In this document: positions 1 to 8,450 of the stretch, one piece after another
Layout of the letters: each line of letters begins with the position of its first letter
How positions within the stretch are numbered: the first letter of the stretch is position 1
DNA from: Myxococcota bacterium
GTDB taxonomy: Bacteria; Myxococcota_A; Polyangia; Palsa-1104; JAEUJZ01
Direction: 5' to 3'
Assembly (NCBI GenBank): GCA_025057315.1
Contig: JANWXW010000151.1
Coordinates: 1-59,652 of the forward strand
Length of the DNA: 59,652 nt
Made by a program: the position numbers and the translations under genes
Notes under the pieces: generated by a model
Seen by the model: only the letters and a program-made list of their open reading frames with translations
Databases searched by the model: none
Told to the model about the DNA's origin: nothing

Positions 1-1
1 A

Positions 2-1222
2 ATCGAGCTGATCTTTGCCGTACGCGACGCGCGCAAGCGTCCCGTGCGGGAGCTACGTCCCGGGGTCCATCCCCACCTGGAGGTCATCGTCGACCGGGCC
101 ATGGCGCGCTCGCGCTCGCAGCGCTTCCAGTCTGCAGAGGAGGTGGCGCAGTCGCTGGAAGCGTTTCTCCAGCAGGTCTACCCGTCGTACCGTCGCAGCA
201 CTTTCGGGCGCTACCTGCGCAGCGTGTTTGCCCGCGAGATCGACCGCGAGTTGCGACAGCTGGAGGAGTATGTCATCGAGGGAGGCAACCCCAACGAGGT
301 GGGTGAGAACCTACTGGCAGACGTGCTTGGTCCCAACGCCCCCTACACCCAGTTTACCGCTGCCTTTGTCGAGGAGATGAGGCAGACCCCCCAGAGGACC
401 GCGGCCGCACACCAGCAGGACGAGAGCCTAATGGAGCTCCCATCTGAGTCTGGGGGACCCATCAACCAACTTCTGGCGGAGCAGCAGACCGGGCCCCAGC
501 AACTCCCCCGCATTCCGCGCAACGAGGGGGACCTGCGGCGCCAGATCGATGCCGGCTGGGGACCGTTGCCGAGCCCGCTGGCCCCCCCGGATGTGCAGGC
601 GCAGCGGCTGTCTGCGTCCCCACCCACCGAGAGCGTGTTGGCCGACTGGGGTGCTGATGCGCGGCTCGATCTGGAGCCCCAAGGCCTACACGATGAGCAG
701 ACGCGCATCCTGACCCGTGTGCAGCTGAGCGTGCAGCACCCCGAGCTGCACGACGCGCAGACGCGCCTTTTTGACTTCCGCAGCCTGCCCCGCCACCAGC
801 AAGAGAAGCTGCGCGGCGCCCCCGCTCAGCTAGAGCTGGTGGGTGACGAACTCCACGAGGCCAACACGGTGTTCCTGCCGCGGGCCTCCCTGCGCGGCCC
901 CGTTGTCTCGGACGGCGGGTTGCGTCTGCCGGGCACGCAGCTGCCACCGCCCAGCCCAGGTGATGTTAGGAACTTCGATAACTCGCCGACGGTGGTGCGC
1001 CCCGACTTGCACCTGTCCACTGGGGCGGATGGCGGGCCCCCCACCTTCAGCAATCAGCCCACCCAACCAGGGGGCGGACCCGCAGCGGCCTCGCGAATCC
1101 AGACGGGAAGCATCGAGTTGAAAAGCGGCGATGTATCCTTCCTTTCCCCCGCGCACACCCGCCCGGAGGCAACAGAGCCCTCCGTGGTGCTGGATGAGGA
1201 CGATCTAGAAGCAGTCGAGTAA
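2..1222 (+). CDS. Ser/Thr protein kinase, C-terminal part (5' end cut by window)
   Basis: The reading frame is open from the left edge, so only the last 406 residues are visible. Residues 1-56 look like the end of a Hanks-type kinase C-lobe: the stretch VDRAMARSRSQRFQSAEEVA matches the usual 'A(L/M)xxxPxxRFxsaxEf' ending. The catalytic HRD and DFG motifs lie outside the window. After the kinase comes about 350 residues rich in Pro, Gln, Thr and Gly with no clear membrane helix, so this is probably a cytoplasmic kinase with a disordered tail. The tail carries several similar Thr-centred motifs (LHDEQTR, LHDAQTR, LHEANTV, NSPTVV; roughly 683-1010), possible autophosphorylation or FHA-docking sites. 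It is convergent with the PilZ gene, only 30 bases away. Kinase identity is fairly sure from the family ending; the tail function is inference. Confidence 0.75.
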   Translation: MELIFAVRDARKRPVRELRPGVHPHLEVIVDRAMARSRSQRFQSAEEVAQSLEAFLQQVYPSYRRSTFGRYLRSVFAREIDRELRQLEEYVIEGGNPNEVGENLLADVLGPNAPYTQFTAAFVEEMRQTPQRTAAAHQQDESLMELPSESGGPINQLLAEQQTGPQQLPRIPRNEGDLRRQIDAGWGPLPSPLAPPDVQAQRLSASPPTESVLADWGADARLDLEPQGLHDEQTRILTRVQLSVQHPELHDAQTRLFDFRSLPRHQQEKLRGAPAQLELVGDELHEANTVFLPRASLRGPVVSDGGLRLPGTQLPPPSPGDVRNFDNSPTVVRPDLHLSTGADGGPPTFSNQPTQPGGGPAAASRIQTGSIELKSGDVSFLSPAHTRPEATEPSVVLDEDDLEAVE

Positions 1223-1246
1223 GACCGGCAGGCGGTGCGCGATGTG

Positions 1247-1260
1247 CGGCCTTTAGGCCG
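1247..1260. terminator. Short hairpin between convergent genes
   Basis: A perfect 5-bp stem (CGGCC/GGCCG) with a TTTA loop sits between the convergent kinase and PilZ genes and contains the PilZ stop codon. There is no U-tract, so a terminator role is only suggested by position. Confidence 0.3.
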
Positions 1261-1636
1261 GCGCTGGCGAGCTCGCGGCAGCGCGTTGCACCCTGTGCAG
1301 GTACTGTCTGAGTGTCTCCATCTTGCGCTCATCCAGCGAGGTGAAGCGGATGCCCATGTCACGAGGCGTGGAGCGGTTGGCCCAGACCACCTCTCCCTTC
1401 ACTGCCAGGGAGGCGCCTAGGTCAGGGAAATGGATCAGCAGGTCCACCTCGGTGCCGACCTCCTCGACGGTGTCGCACTGGATACAGATGCCTCCCAGCG
1501 AGATGTTCTGAAGACGATGGTGAAGCAGCACCTCGTTGCCGGTGCAGTCCACGTAAGCGGCGATTTCATAGCGGGGATGCTTGCGCTCATCGCGCCTGTC
1601 GGGGTGGGTGCTGGCGGTCGCGTTCGTGTGTGGCAT
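1253..1636 (-). CDS. PilZ domain protein
   Basis: A 127-residue protein that is essentially a single PilZ domain. Both signature elements of c-di-GMP-binding PilZ domains are visible: RxxxR (R18-R22, in ERKHPRYE) and NxSxxG (N44-G49, NISLGG). PilZ proteins change conformation or partner binding when they bind c-di-GMP, and in myxobacteria many are stand-alone single-domain adaptors. The frame is open for 47 more codons upstream, but ATG at 1636 is chosen because it has an AAAGGGG ribosome site just before it and starts right before the domain. The final CGGCC-TTTA-GGCCG hairpin overlaps its stop codon. Its target cannot be told from context; the neighbouring kinase is convergent, not co-transcribed. 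Confidence 0.85.
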   Translation of the reverse strand: MPHTNATASTHPDRRDERKHPRYEIAAYVDCTGNEVLLHHRLQNISLGGICIQCDTVEEVGTEVDLLIHFPDLGASLAVKGEVVWANRSTPRDMGIRFTSLDERKMETLRQYLHRVQRAAASSPAPA

Positions 1637-1866
1637 GGTTGCCCCTTTGCCAAGGTTGGTTCCGAATGTGGGCCAGTGTGGGCTCGGGCAGTGTGCGCGC
1701 ACATATGCCTCGGCGATCGCTATCATATCATGCATCCTTGGGAAGTTGCGTTTTTGTCTTGTTGGATCGAGGGACAAAGATTCAAGCTGGGGCTCCGCGC
1801 TAGACTCGAGGCTCCCCTATCCCTACATCGCCCTACGGAAGGAAACGAACCGAGGAACCGACAAGA

Positions 1867-2340
1867 ATGCCGACGACCACCACACATGCCCTGCTCGTGG
1901 CCGCTCTGTGCTGCGCCTGCGCCCCCGTCAAGACCATCCCCGGCACCAAGGTGCCCGACACCAAGCAGAACCGCGAGATTCTGCAGCGCATGGAGGAATA
2001 CCGCATCGCCATGGAGCAGCGCGACGCCGCCAAGCTGCTGTCCATGGCCCATCCCAACTACTACGAGGACTCCGGAACGCCCACCGGGGCTGACGACTAT
2101 GGCTACCCCGGGCTCAAGCGGGTGCTGGACCGCGTGATGCCCAGTGCGCGGGCAATCCGCTGCATGCTGCAATACCGCCGCATCACGGTCGAGGGCCGCC
2201 GCGCCAGCGTCGATGTCCGCTATGACATTAGCTATCAGGTCGTCACCGATATGGGGGAAAAATGGGAGCGGCGGCAGAACGACAAGCGGTTCGAACTAGA
2301 ATACGATGGCGAGCGCTGGCTGTTCCTGTCTGGCTATTGA
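1867..2340 (+). CDS. Small predicted lipoprotein, NTF2/SnoaL-like
   Basis: A 157-residue protein with a short hydrophobic leader and a Cys cluster (LCCAC at 14-18) that resembles a lipobox, so it is probably a lipoprotein, although the -3 residue is not ideal. The body (REILQRMEEYRIAMEQRDAAKL, then WLFLSGY at the end) has the helix-then-beta pattern of NTF2-like or SnoaL-like folds, which bind small molecules or act as accessory domains. No catalytic residues can be assigned. It is divergent from the PilZ gene (230-base gap) and convergent with the phosphotransferase gene, with only 3 bases between the two stop codons. The gene ends in one copy of a tandem 10-base repeat. Confidence 0.7.
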   Translation: MPTTTTHALLVAALCCACAPVKTIPGTKVPDTKQNREILQRMEEYRIAMEQRDAAKLLSMAHPNYYEDSGTPTGADDYGYPGLKRVLDRVMPSARAIRCMLQYRRITVEGRRASVDVRYDISYQVVTDMGEKWERRQNDKRFELEYDGERWLFLSGY

Positions 2341-2352
2341 TCGCTATTGATC
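2333..2352. repeat. Tandem 10-bp direct repeat at a convergent gene junction
   Basis: GCTATTGATC occurs twice in direct tandem (2333-2342 and 2343-2352). One copy carries the stop codon of the upstream lipoprotein gene and the other carries the stop of the convergent phosphotransferase gene. It is probably a small slippage duplication. Confidence 0.6.
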
Positions 2353-3378
2353 GAAGAGCGCCTGCCGCAGGCAGGCCGTGTCTATCTCCTCCAGTGCTGT
2401 CAGGCGGCCCAGGAACTGACGGTAGTCTTTGTCATGGGGCCGCTCCTCCCCTGGGGGCCAGGCCGCACCCAGGTAGACATCGGTGAGGCGGGTGACCGTA
2501 AAGCGCAGCGCCGCAAAGCGCAGTTCCTCGTACAGCGCCTCCCGCTCGTCGTCAGACAGAGGCCGCAGCGTGCCGTAGCCAGCAAGCAGCGCCCGTGCCA
2601 AAGCACGCCGCAGGGGCCCGATCCGCTCGTCGGTGGTGCCCGGCGCGGCGCAGAATGACAGCAGCGCTACGGCCAGGTCGTAGACATAGGGCAACACCGC
2701 AGCCTGCTCCAGGTCCAGCACCCACACCAGGCGCCGACGGCGGCGGCACGAAAACAGCACGTTGTCGGGGAACAGGTCATTGTGGCCCACGCCAGCGGGC
2801 AGGCCGCCTCTTCGGGCCATGAGCAGCCGTTCTGCCTCGCGCGCTAGGTGCTCGACGATCCCATCGGGGATCCGCGGCTCGTGATGAAGGCGATCGATGC
2901 GCCGGCGGATGTGGGCCAGCGTGTAGCTGCCCTCGCGGCGCAGGGGGAAGTCGGCCGTGCACAGGTGCAGCCGCGCCAGGGCGAGGCCTGCCTCCCGCGC
3001 CGCCACCTCATCGATGTCGGCCTCCACCAGCTCCACCCCTTCTGCCCACTGCATCAGCATCACAGCTTTGTCTGGCCTGCCCTCGCGGCCTGGCAGCCAG
3101 ACCAGCGGCTCGCCGCGCCGCGTTCGCCACAGCTGCGGTGTTGGGAAGCCGCGGCTCCCCAGGTGCCAGATGAGCGCCGCCTCGAAGCGCACCTCGCCCT
3201 CGGTCTTGCCCTCGTTGACCCGCAGCAGGAGCGGTCCGTCCGCGGTGTCCAGGCGGTAGTTGGTGTTGATGGTGCCACCGGGCAGGGGCGTCAGGCGAGC
3301 GTTGGGACGGAGCGGGATTGGATACTGCCGCAGCAGGGACTCCAGCTCCGGGGGGCTGATGGGCGTGCGTGGGGACAT
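2344..3378 (-). CDS. APH/homoserine kinase II-like phosphotransferase
   Basis: A 344-residue member of the aminoglycoside phosphotransferase/choline kinase fold. The Brenner motif is HNDLFPDN (199-206), very close to the HxDLFPDN of bacterial homoserine kinase type II (ThrB2), and the metal-binding aspartate is in LDLEQA (221-226). The N-terminal nucleotide loop PLPGGTINTNY (31-41) and LLLRVNE (50-56) also fit ThrB2-like enzymes. The family transfers the ATP gamma-phosphate to a small hydroxyl substrate; homoserine in threonine synthesis is the leading guess, but no other thr genes are nearby and family membership alone does not fix the substrate. ATG at 3378 is used; the ribosome site before it is weak. 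It lies downstream of the zinc-ribbon gene on the same strand (24-base gap). Confidence 0.75.
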   Translation of the reverse strand: MSPRTPISPPELESLLRQYPIPLRPNARLTPLPGGTINTNYRLDTADGPLLLRVNEGKTEGEVRFEAALIWHLGSRGFPTPQLWRTRRGEPLVWLPGREGRPDKAVMLMQWAEGVELVEADIDEVAAREAGLALARLHLCTADFPLRREGSYTLAHIRRRIDRLHHEPRIPDGIVEHLAREAERLLMARRGGLPAGVGHNDLFPDNVLFSCRRRRRLVWVLDLEQAAVLPYVYDLAVALLSFCAAPGTTDERIGPLRRALARALLAGYGTLRPLSDDEREALYEELRFAALRFTVTRLTDVYLGAAWPPGEERPHDKDYRQFLGRLTALEEIDTACLRQALFDQ

Positions 3379-3402
3379 CCCGAGGTTCAGCCCAGTTGTA
3401 TC

Positions 3403-3774
3403 CTATTTTTTTCGGAGCAGACCACCAAAGGCCCCGATGAGCGTCCAGCTTGCCACCGTGCGCATCATCTCGCCGGCCCGGCTGGAACACGCCGGGCACA
3501 GGGGCCGATCCAGGCGCGTCCCAGGACGGGCCAGACCGTTGCAGTAGCCGCCGCTGAGCCAGACGAGGCACTTGACGCCCAGGCCCTGGCAGCGATCACA
3601 TCGGTAGATGTCGCGAACCAGGGCCCCGGGGCGGCGCTCCACCAGCACGTAGGTGGTGATGTCACGGCAATGAGGGCACAAGGCCAGCTGGGCGCGACAC
3701 GCCGCATTGCTGCACACCGTCGCCGCTGCGTCCACCTCGTTGCCGCACACCGGGCACTTATAGCTCTTGCTCAT
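3403..3774 (-). CDS. Cys-rich zinc-ribbon protein
   Basis: A 123-residue protein with at least four Cys pairs or near pairs: C7/C10, C21/C26, C33/C36, C59/C62, and more at 69-97. The pattern (CPVCGNEVD, CPHC, CDRC, CPAC) is that of tandem zinc ribbons or knuckles. The last 20 residues form a short hydrophobic segment ending in LLRKK, which might associate with membrane. No specific family is recognised. The frame is open further upstream, but ATG 3774 is chosen because the sequence before it is low-complexity Pro/Ala and overlaps the upstream gene. It lies between the unknown protein (17 bases upstream) and the phosphotransferase, suggesting a three-gene - strand unit. Confidence 0.7.
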   Translation of the reverse strand: MSKSYKCPVCGNEVDAAATVCSNAACRAQLALCPHCRDITTYVLVERRPGALVRDIYRCDRCQGLGVKCLVWLSGGYCNGLARPGTRLDRPLCPACSSRAGEMMRTVASWTLIGAFGGLLRKK

Positions 3775-3791
3775 GACCCTGCAAGCATAGC

Positions 3792-4628
3792 CTAGGGCCA
3801 GAACACAGGCGCAAACTCCTCGTGTAGGTCCAGCTCTTGCAGGAGTAGGTGGCGTCGCACGGCGCGCTCGTCCGTGATGTCTACGCCCTCGGCAGCTGCT
3901 GTGCGCAGGCGGAACCGGATGCCCGCCGACGGGGCTTGCAAGTAGCGGCGGCCGTGCTGCAGGCTGAGCAGGCACAGCCGATGAGCACGCTGGGGGAGCA
4001 GGTGGCCGATTTGGCGCAGCCAGCAGATGTGCCGCACCAGGACGCGGGGCACCTGCGGCCACTCCTCTTTGGCAATGAGAAGCCGTCGGGGCGCATACTC
4101 GGACAGAAACTCCTCCACATGGTGCTCGCGCAGGTCGCCCAGGCAGCCGTCTGACATCTCGAAACGGTAGTCGTATATGGCCCGGACTACGGACTCACTC
4201 AGCCGCAGGGCGGCGGGCTGTGGCCCAAGGGGGCGTGGACGCCTTCGCCTCTGCTCCCTGTGCTGCTGCGCGCTCCGGCGCTCCGCCTCGATGAAGCGGC
4301 GCACCAGGGTCCGCTGCACGGCTCGATAGATCGGCTCGCAGTCCCGCGGGTCGTCCACAAGACGACGCACCTGAGCCACCACCCGCCGCACCAGGGCGGG
4401 CGCCCCCGGACGGTCGGCCTGGTCTAGGATGTGCCACACAGGCTGGAAGGGAATCAGACCCGGCAGCAGCCGCAGTGCCACCACGCGGTCGGCCGGGGCC
4501 CCGCACAGGCACTGCGCGGTCAGCCGCTGCAGCGCCACGGCCGAACCCTGGCGCGCCAGCGCAGCCAGGTGCAGGGGCCCCTGGGGGGATGTTGGTGATG
4601 GCTGGGTGGAGGGCAGGGACGGATGCAT
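3792..4628 (-). CDS. Unknown Arg-rich protein
   Basis: A 278-residue protein that I do not recognise. It is very rich in Arg, Leu and Gln with helical segments throughout, including a basic run (REQRRRRPRP near 123-132) and a stretch with several aromatic residues (RAIYDYRFEMSDGCLGDL). The first 20 residues are Pro/Ser-rich without a signal peptide, so it is likely cytoplasmic. Codon bias and a GGAAATAAG ribosome site just before the ATG support it being real. It is the first gene of the - strand group with the zinc-ribbon and phosphotransferase genes. A nucleic-acid-associated role would fit its charge but is a guess. Confidence 0.6.
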   Translation of the reverse strand: MHPSLPSTQPSPTSPQGPLHLAALARQGSAVALQRLTAQCLCGAPADRVVALRLLPGLIPFQPVWHILDQADRPGAPALVRRVVAQVRRLVDDPRDCEPIYRAVQRTLVRRFIEAERRSAQQHREQRRRRPRPLGPQPAALRLSESVVRAIYDYRFEMSDGCLGDLREHHVEEFLSEYAPRRLLIAKEEWPQVPRVLVRHICWLRQIGHLLPQRAHRLCLLSLQHGRRYLQAPSAGIRFRLRTAAAEGVDITDERAVRRHLLLQELDLHEEFAPVFWP

Positions 4629-4742
4629 CTTATTTCCGGCACGCCCTTGGGTCTGCTGCGGTGGCCCGTGGGGCCGGCCGCGTCTGGAGAGCAGAGCCCG
4701 CGATGGCGCTCAAAATACAGTACAAAATCGAGAGCCAAAATC

Positions 4743-4754
4743 AACATATATGTT
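4743..4754. promoter_or_regulatory. 12-bp palindrome in AT-rich divergent promoter region
   Basis: AACATATATGTT is a perfect 12-base palindrome lying in an AT-rich island (about 4710-4790), the only strongly AT-rich part of the 242-base gap between the divergent unknown protein and dCMP deaminase genes. Its place and symmetry suggest an operator for one or both genes. It is loosely similar to the AT-rich core of NrdR boxes but does not match that consensus well. Confidence 0.35.
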
Positions 4755-4870
4755 TTGCACTGCGAACAATTAATAACGACGATCTGGGGCCGTCGGTCCG
4801 CTGGCCATAGCGGCAGTTGGTGCCGATTCCTCCCCTTCTCATCAGCCTCGACCCGCGCCATCATTCGCTC

Positions 4871-5323
4871 ATGCAGCGCGTCGGCTGGGATCATTACTTT
4901 ATGAACATCGCCCACGTCGTGGCATCGCGTTCGACCTGCAACCGCAAACAGGTGGGCGCGGTCATCGTCCGCGACAAGACCATCTTGTCAACAGGCTACA
5001 ATGGCTCCATCCGCGGGCTGCCCCACTGCGACGAGGTGGGACACATGATCGAAAACGACCACTGCGTGGCCACCATCCACGCTGAGCAAAACGCCATCAT
5101 CCAGGCGGCCCGCAACGGCGTCATGATCGACCGGGGCACCATCTTTGTCACCGCCTCGCCATGCTGGTCCTGCTTCAAAAGCATTGCCAACGCGGGCCTG
5201 GTGCGAATCGTCTACGGCGAGTTTTACCGCGATGAACGCATCTTCGACTTCGCGGCACGGCTGGGCATCGAACTGCTCCATCTAACGACCTCTCCTGTAC
5301 AGAAGATGCCCACAGACAGATAA
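4871..5323 (+). CDS. Deoxycytidylate (dCMP) deaminase family protein
   Basis: A 150-residue zinc deaminase of the dCMP/ComEB type. The metal-binding signature is complete: HAEQNAI (H70, catalytic E72) and PCWSC (C98, C101). The N-terminal DHYFMNIAHVVASRSTCNRKQVGAV stretch is typical of dCMP deaminases, which convert dCMP to dUMP and feed thymidylate synthesis. A TTG 54 bases upstream (4817) is also possible, but ATG 4871 begins where the family normally begins. It is divergent from the unknown-protein group with an AT-rich promoter region between. The gap to the next gene (5324-5530) holds no clear feature. Confidence 0.9.
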   Translation: MQRVGWDHYFMNIAHVVASRSTCNRKQVGAVIVRDKTILSTGYNGSIRGLPHCDEVGHMIENDHCVATIHAEQNAIIQAARNGVMIDRGTIFVTASPCWSCFKSIANAGLVRIVYGEFYRDERIFDFAARLGIELLHLTTSPVQKMPTDR

Positions 5324-5530
5324 AGCGAGCGATCTCTTCTCGCCTTCTGTTAATTTTCGCTTGACCCTCCCTTGCATCGCCAGTTAGCTTCGTAAAATCA
5401 GCTCTTTCATAGTTCTGTGGGATTCCGTGACAGGGGTCTAACCAGCCTTTGCGTGTGCAACGCCTGATGATGGCCTGTCCGAGGGCGTCACCCGCTGACA
5501 GGCCCACTGCGAACGTGGAGGAAGAGGCCC

Positions 5531-6235
5531 GTGACAGCATCCAGCATCCGCACCGCGTTGCTGTTCAGCTCGTGGCTGACCCTGGCCGCTTCGGCTGCTC
5601 CTGCCCAGCCTGCGGCTGGTGGCGCAACCAGTGCCGCCTCGGCCATCCACAAGGGAGGCGGCGCCAAGAAAAAGAAAAAACCTCGCCGCCCCATCTTTTC
5701 GGGCTACCAGGTATCCGAGTCGAGCTTGCGCAGCGAGCCCCTGGGACGCCCCTCGGGGCAGCTGGTCATGACCTCGGTCAATGACCCGAGCGCATATCTG
5801 GCGGTCAACATCTACCGGGCGGACGGCTCCTACAATGACGACGCGCTGGATCAGCTCAACCACTTTTGGCGCTGCCGCCGCACCGGGACGGAAAAGGCCA
5901 TCGACCCCCACCTCTTTGAGATCCTGTCCCATGTCTACGACCGGTTCCAGCGGCCGATCGAGCTTGTCTCGGGCTTTCGCAACCAGAAGCGAACCTCTAG
6001 CTATCACTTCATCGGCAGCGCTTCCGATATCCGCATCACGGGGGTGCCCGAGCGAGAACTGAAAGAGTTTATCGAGAGTCTCGACACGGGCGGCATGGGC
6101 ATCGGCATCTACCCCCAGGGTCACTTCATCCACGTCGACATCCGCCCAGAGCCAAGCTACCGCTGGGTGGACTACTCGCCGCCGGGCAGCGGCGACCTGG
6201 GCCGGCCCAAGCGTCGGCGTGCCCCCAACAGCTAA
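5531..6235 (+). CDS. DUF882/M15-like murein peptidase (YcbK/MepK type)
   Basis: A 234-residue secreted protein: a signal-like N-terminus (to about residue 26), a Lys-rich linker (KKKKK at 46-50), then a DUF882 domain. Likely zinc ligands of the M15 fold are H159 and D166 (YHFIGSASDIR) and H201 (FIHVDIR). Family members such as E. coli MepK cut peptidoglycan cross-links, so a periplasmic cell-wall hydrolase is likely. The start is GTG at 5531 with a strong GAGGAAGAGG ribosome site. Its 3' end overlaps the proposed recD2 start by 17 bases, suggesting co-transcription of unrelated genes or a later true recD2 start. Confidence 0.85.
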   Translation: MTASSIRTALLFSSWLTLAASAAPAQPAAGGATSAASAIHKGGGAKKKKKPRRPIFSGYQVSESSLRSEPLGRPSGQLVMTSVNDPSAYLAVNIYRADGSYNDDALDQLNHFWRCRRTGTEKAIDPHLFEILSHVYDRFQRPIELVSGFRNQKRTSSYHFIGSASDIRITGVPERELKEFIESLDTGGMGIGIYPQGHFIHVDIRPEPSYRWVDYSPPGSGDLGRPKRRRAPNS

Positions 6236-8450
6236 GGCATGGTACGAACGGGGAGTGGCTGACACGCCCCTGCCCTTGCCGCTGGCGAACACCCTGGCCG
6301 AAGATGTGACCCTGGAGGGCGAGGTCGAGCGGGTGCTCTATCGCGCCCCGACCGGTGACTTCGCTGTGCTGCGCCTGGTGCCGACCGGAGCTGACCCCGT
6401 GGTCGTGGTCGGCGCGCTGGCCCACGTCGCCGAGGGAGACGCAGTGCGCGTGCAAGGTGTCTGGGAGAGCCACCCCCGCTACGGCCGCCGCCTGCGCGCG
6501 CAGCAGGCACTGCCGCTCGGCCAGCGCACCATGGAGGGGCTGGAGCGGTATCTGGCAACCCTGGACGGCCTCGGTCCGGGCACCGCCCGGCGCCTGGTCG
6601 CCGCCCTGGGGCTGGGCGCCCTGGACGCCCTGCTGAGGGAGCCCTGGCGCGTCGCCCAGGTCCCGGGCATCGGCAAGCGCCGCGCCCAGCGCGCTGCCGC
6701 GGATGCAGCCCGCCGCCAGGGGGAGCGCGAGGTGATGATCTTGCTCCTCAGCCACGGGATCTCACCTGGGTATGCGGCCCGCATCCGTCGCGCCTATGGG
6801 GACCAGGCTCTGGTGCGCATCCGCGAGAACCCCTACCGCCTGGCCCGCGAGGTTCCGGGCATCGGCTTCCAGGTGGCCGACCGCATCGCCCGCTCCATGG
6901 GGGTCGACCCGCGCTCGCCGCTGCGCGCAGAGGGCGCGGTGCTCCATGCCCTGGAGGGCGCCAGCGATCTGGGCCACTGCTACCTGCCGCACGACGTGCT
7001 GTGCGCGCGCGCCGCAGAGCAGCTGCGCCTCGAGGAGGAGCCGGGGGCGGATGCGCCTGCTATGCTGGTGCGCGCCGCGGTCCGTTCGCTGCTGCAGCAG
7101 CAGGCGGTCCTGGTGGAGGGCGACGATGTGTTCTTGCCCTGGCTCCATCGCGCCGAGGTCGCCCTGGCCCAGCGGGTGGCGGCGCTGGTCCGGACCGCGC
7201 GGGGGGTCGTGCCGGCCCTGGTCCCCTGCGCTGGCCCCGAGCTGTCCCGCAGCCAGCAGGAGGCTCTGCGCATGGTCGAGGCCTCCCCCTTCAGCATCAT
7301 CACCGGCGGCCCTGGCACGGGGAAGACGACCCTGGTGCGAACGCTCTGCCGCGCCTTTTCGGCCGCCCGCCGCAGCGTGCTGCTCGTTGCCCCCACCGGC
7401 CGCGCCGCCCGGCGCCTATCCGAGGCCGCCGGCTACAGCGCCAGCACGGTGCACCGGGCGCTGGAGTGGGCCAGCGACGAGGATGGCCCCATCTTCCGAC
7501 GGTGCGAGGGGCGCCCGCTGGAGGCCGACCTGGTGGTGTGCGATGAGGCCTCCATGCTCGACCTGCCGCTGGCGCGCGCCCTTTTGTGCGCCGTGCCGCC
7601 GCAGGCCACGCTGGTCCTGGTCGGCGATGTGGACCAGCTCCCCTCGGTGGGCCCCGGCCGCGTGCTGGGCGACCTCATCGACTCCGGCCGCATCCCCGTC
7701 ACACGCCTGCGCGAGATCTTCCGCCAGACCGAGGGCTCCGGAATCGTCGAGTCGGCCCACCGCATTCTCCAGGGGGAGCTGCCGCGGCCCACGCCGGCCG
7801 GCCAGGAGGGCGACTTCTTCCTGGTTGAAACCGAGGACCCGGCCGAGGCGCGGGACCTGGTGGTACGCCTGGTGGCTGAGCGCATCCCGCGGCGCTTCTC
7901 GCTGGACCCAGTGCGGCAGGTACAGGTGCTCACCCCGATGCACCGCGGTGAGGTCGGCACCGACGAGCTGAACCGGGTCCTGCAGGCGGTGCTCAACCCG
8001 GCCGGACCGCCGGAGCTGCGCGCCCCCTACCGCACCCTCCGCTGCGGCGACAAGGTCATGCAGGTGCGCAATGACCACGAGCGCGATGTGTGGAACGGCG
8101 ACGTCGGGGTCATTACCGCCATCGATGCCGAGGCCGGCACGGCGGTGGTGCAGTTCGAAGACCGCGTCGTAACCTACGCAGGGGACCAGCTGGACCAGCT
8201 CGAGCTGGCCTACGCCATCAGCGTGCACAAGAGTCAGGGCAGCGAATATCCCGCGGTGGTGGTGCCGCTGCTCATGCAGCACTTTGTCCTGCTGCGACGC
8301 AACCTCCTGTACACCGCGGTCACGCGCGGCAAGCGGCTCGTGGTCCTGGTGGGCAGCCGGCGAGCCCTGTGGCGCGCCGTGCAGCAGGCACACACCCCCG
8401 AGCGCTATACGCGGCTAGGCGACCGCCTCCGCGCTATACTGCCGCCGTGA
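6219..8450 (+). CDS. recD2: RecD2-like ATP-dependent helicase
   Basis: A 743-residue SF1B helicase of the stand-alone RecD2 type. An N-terminal OB-like region (32-100) is followed by helix-hairpin-helix elements (LDGLGPGTARRL, VPGIGKRRAQ, VPGIGFQVADRIA). Walker A is GGPGTGKTT (363-371), Walker B is VVCDEASML, and GDVDQLPSVGPGR is motif III. The C-terminal motifs AISVHKSQGSEYP and LYTAVTRGKR complete the helicase core. RecD2 unwinds DNA 5'-3' and works in repair outside RecBCD. Length matches the family. The GTG at 6219 gives a 17-base overlap with the peptidase gene; a GTG at 6255 would avoid it. The stop overlaps the next start as GTGA. Confidence 0.93.
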   Translation: MPPTAKAWYERGVADTPLPLPLANTLAEDVTLEGEVERVLYRAPTGDFAVLRLVPTGADPVVVVGALAHVAEGDAVRVQGVWESHPRYGRRLRAQQALPLGQRTMEGLERYLATLDGLGPGTARRLVAALGLGALDALLREPWRVAQVPGIGKRRAQRAAADAARRQGEREVMILLLSHGISPGYAARIRRAYGDQALVRIRENPYRLAREVPGIGFQVADRIARSMGVDPRSPLRAEGAVLHALEGASDLGHCYLPHDVLCARAAEQLRLEEEPGADAPAMLVRAAVRSLLQQQAVLVEGDDVFLPWLHRAEVALAQRVAALVRTARGVVPALVPCAGPELSRSQQEALRMVEASPFSIITGGPGTGKTTLVRTLCRAFSAARRSVLLVAPTGRAARRLSEAAGYSASTVHRALEWASDEDGPIFRRCEGRPLEADLVVCDEASMLDLPLARALLCAVPPQATLVLVGDVDQLPSVGPGRVLGDLIDSGRIPVTRLREIFRQTEGSGIVESAHRILQGELPRPTPAGQEGDFFLVETEDPAEARDLVVRLVAERIPRRFSLDPVRQVQVLTPMHRGEVGTDELNRVLQAVLNPAGPPELRAPYRTLRCGDKVMQVRNDHERDVWNGDVGVITAIDAEAGTAVVQFEDRVVTYAGDQLDQLELAYAISVHKSQGSEYPAVVVPLLMQHFVLLRRNLLYTAVTRGKRLVVLVGSRRALWRAVQQAHTPERYTRLGDRLRAILPP

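Noticed and set aside
1637..1777. Upstream extension of the PilZ protein by 47 codons
   Set aside because: No domain or ribosome site supports it, and ATG 1636 has a clear one.
4817..4870. TTG start giving 18 extra residues on the dCMP deaminase
   Set aside because: The extra residues do not match the family start and have no better ribosome site; kept as an alternative only.
6772..7971. A 399-codon open frame on the + strand inside recD2
   Set aside because: It is in another frame of the helicase, rich in Arg/Pro/Cys, a typical GC-driven shadow.
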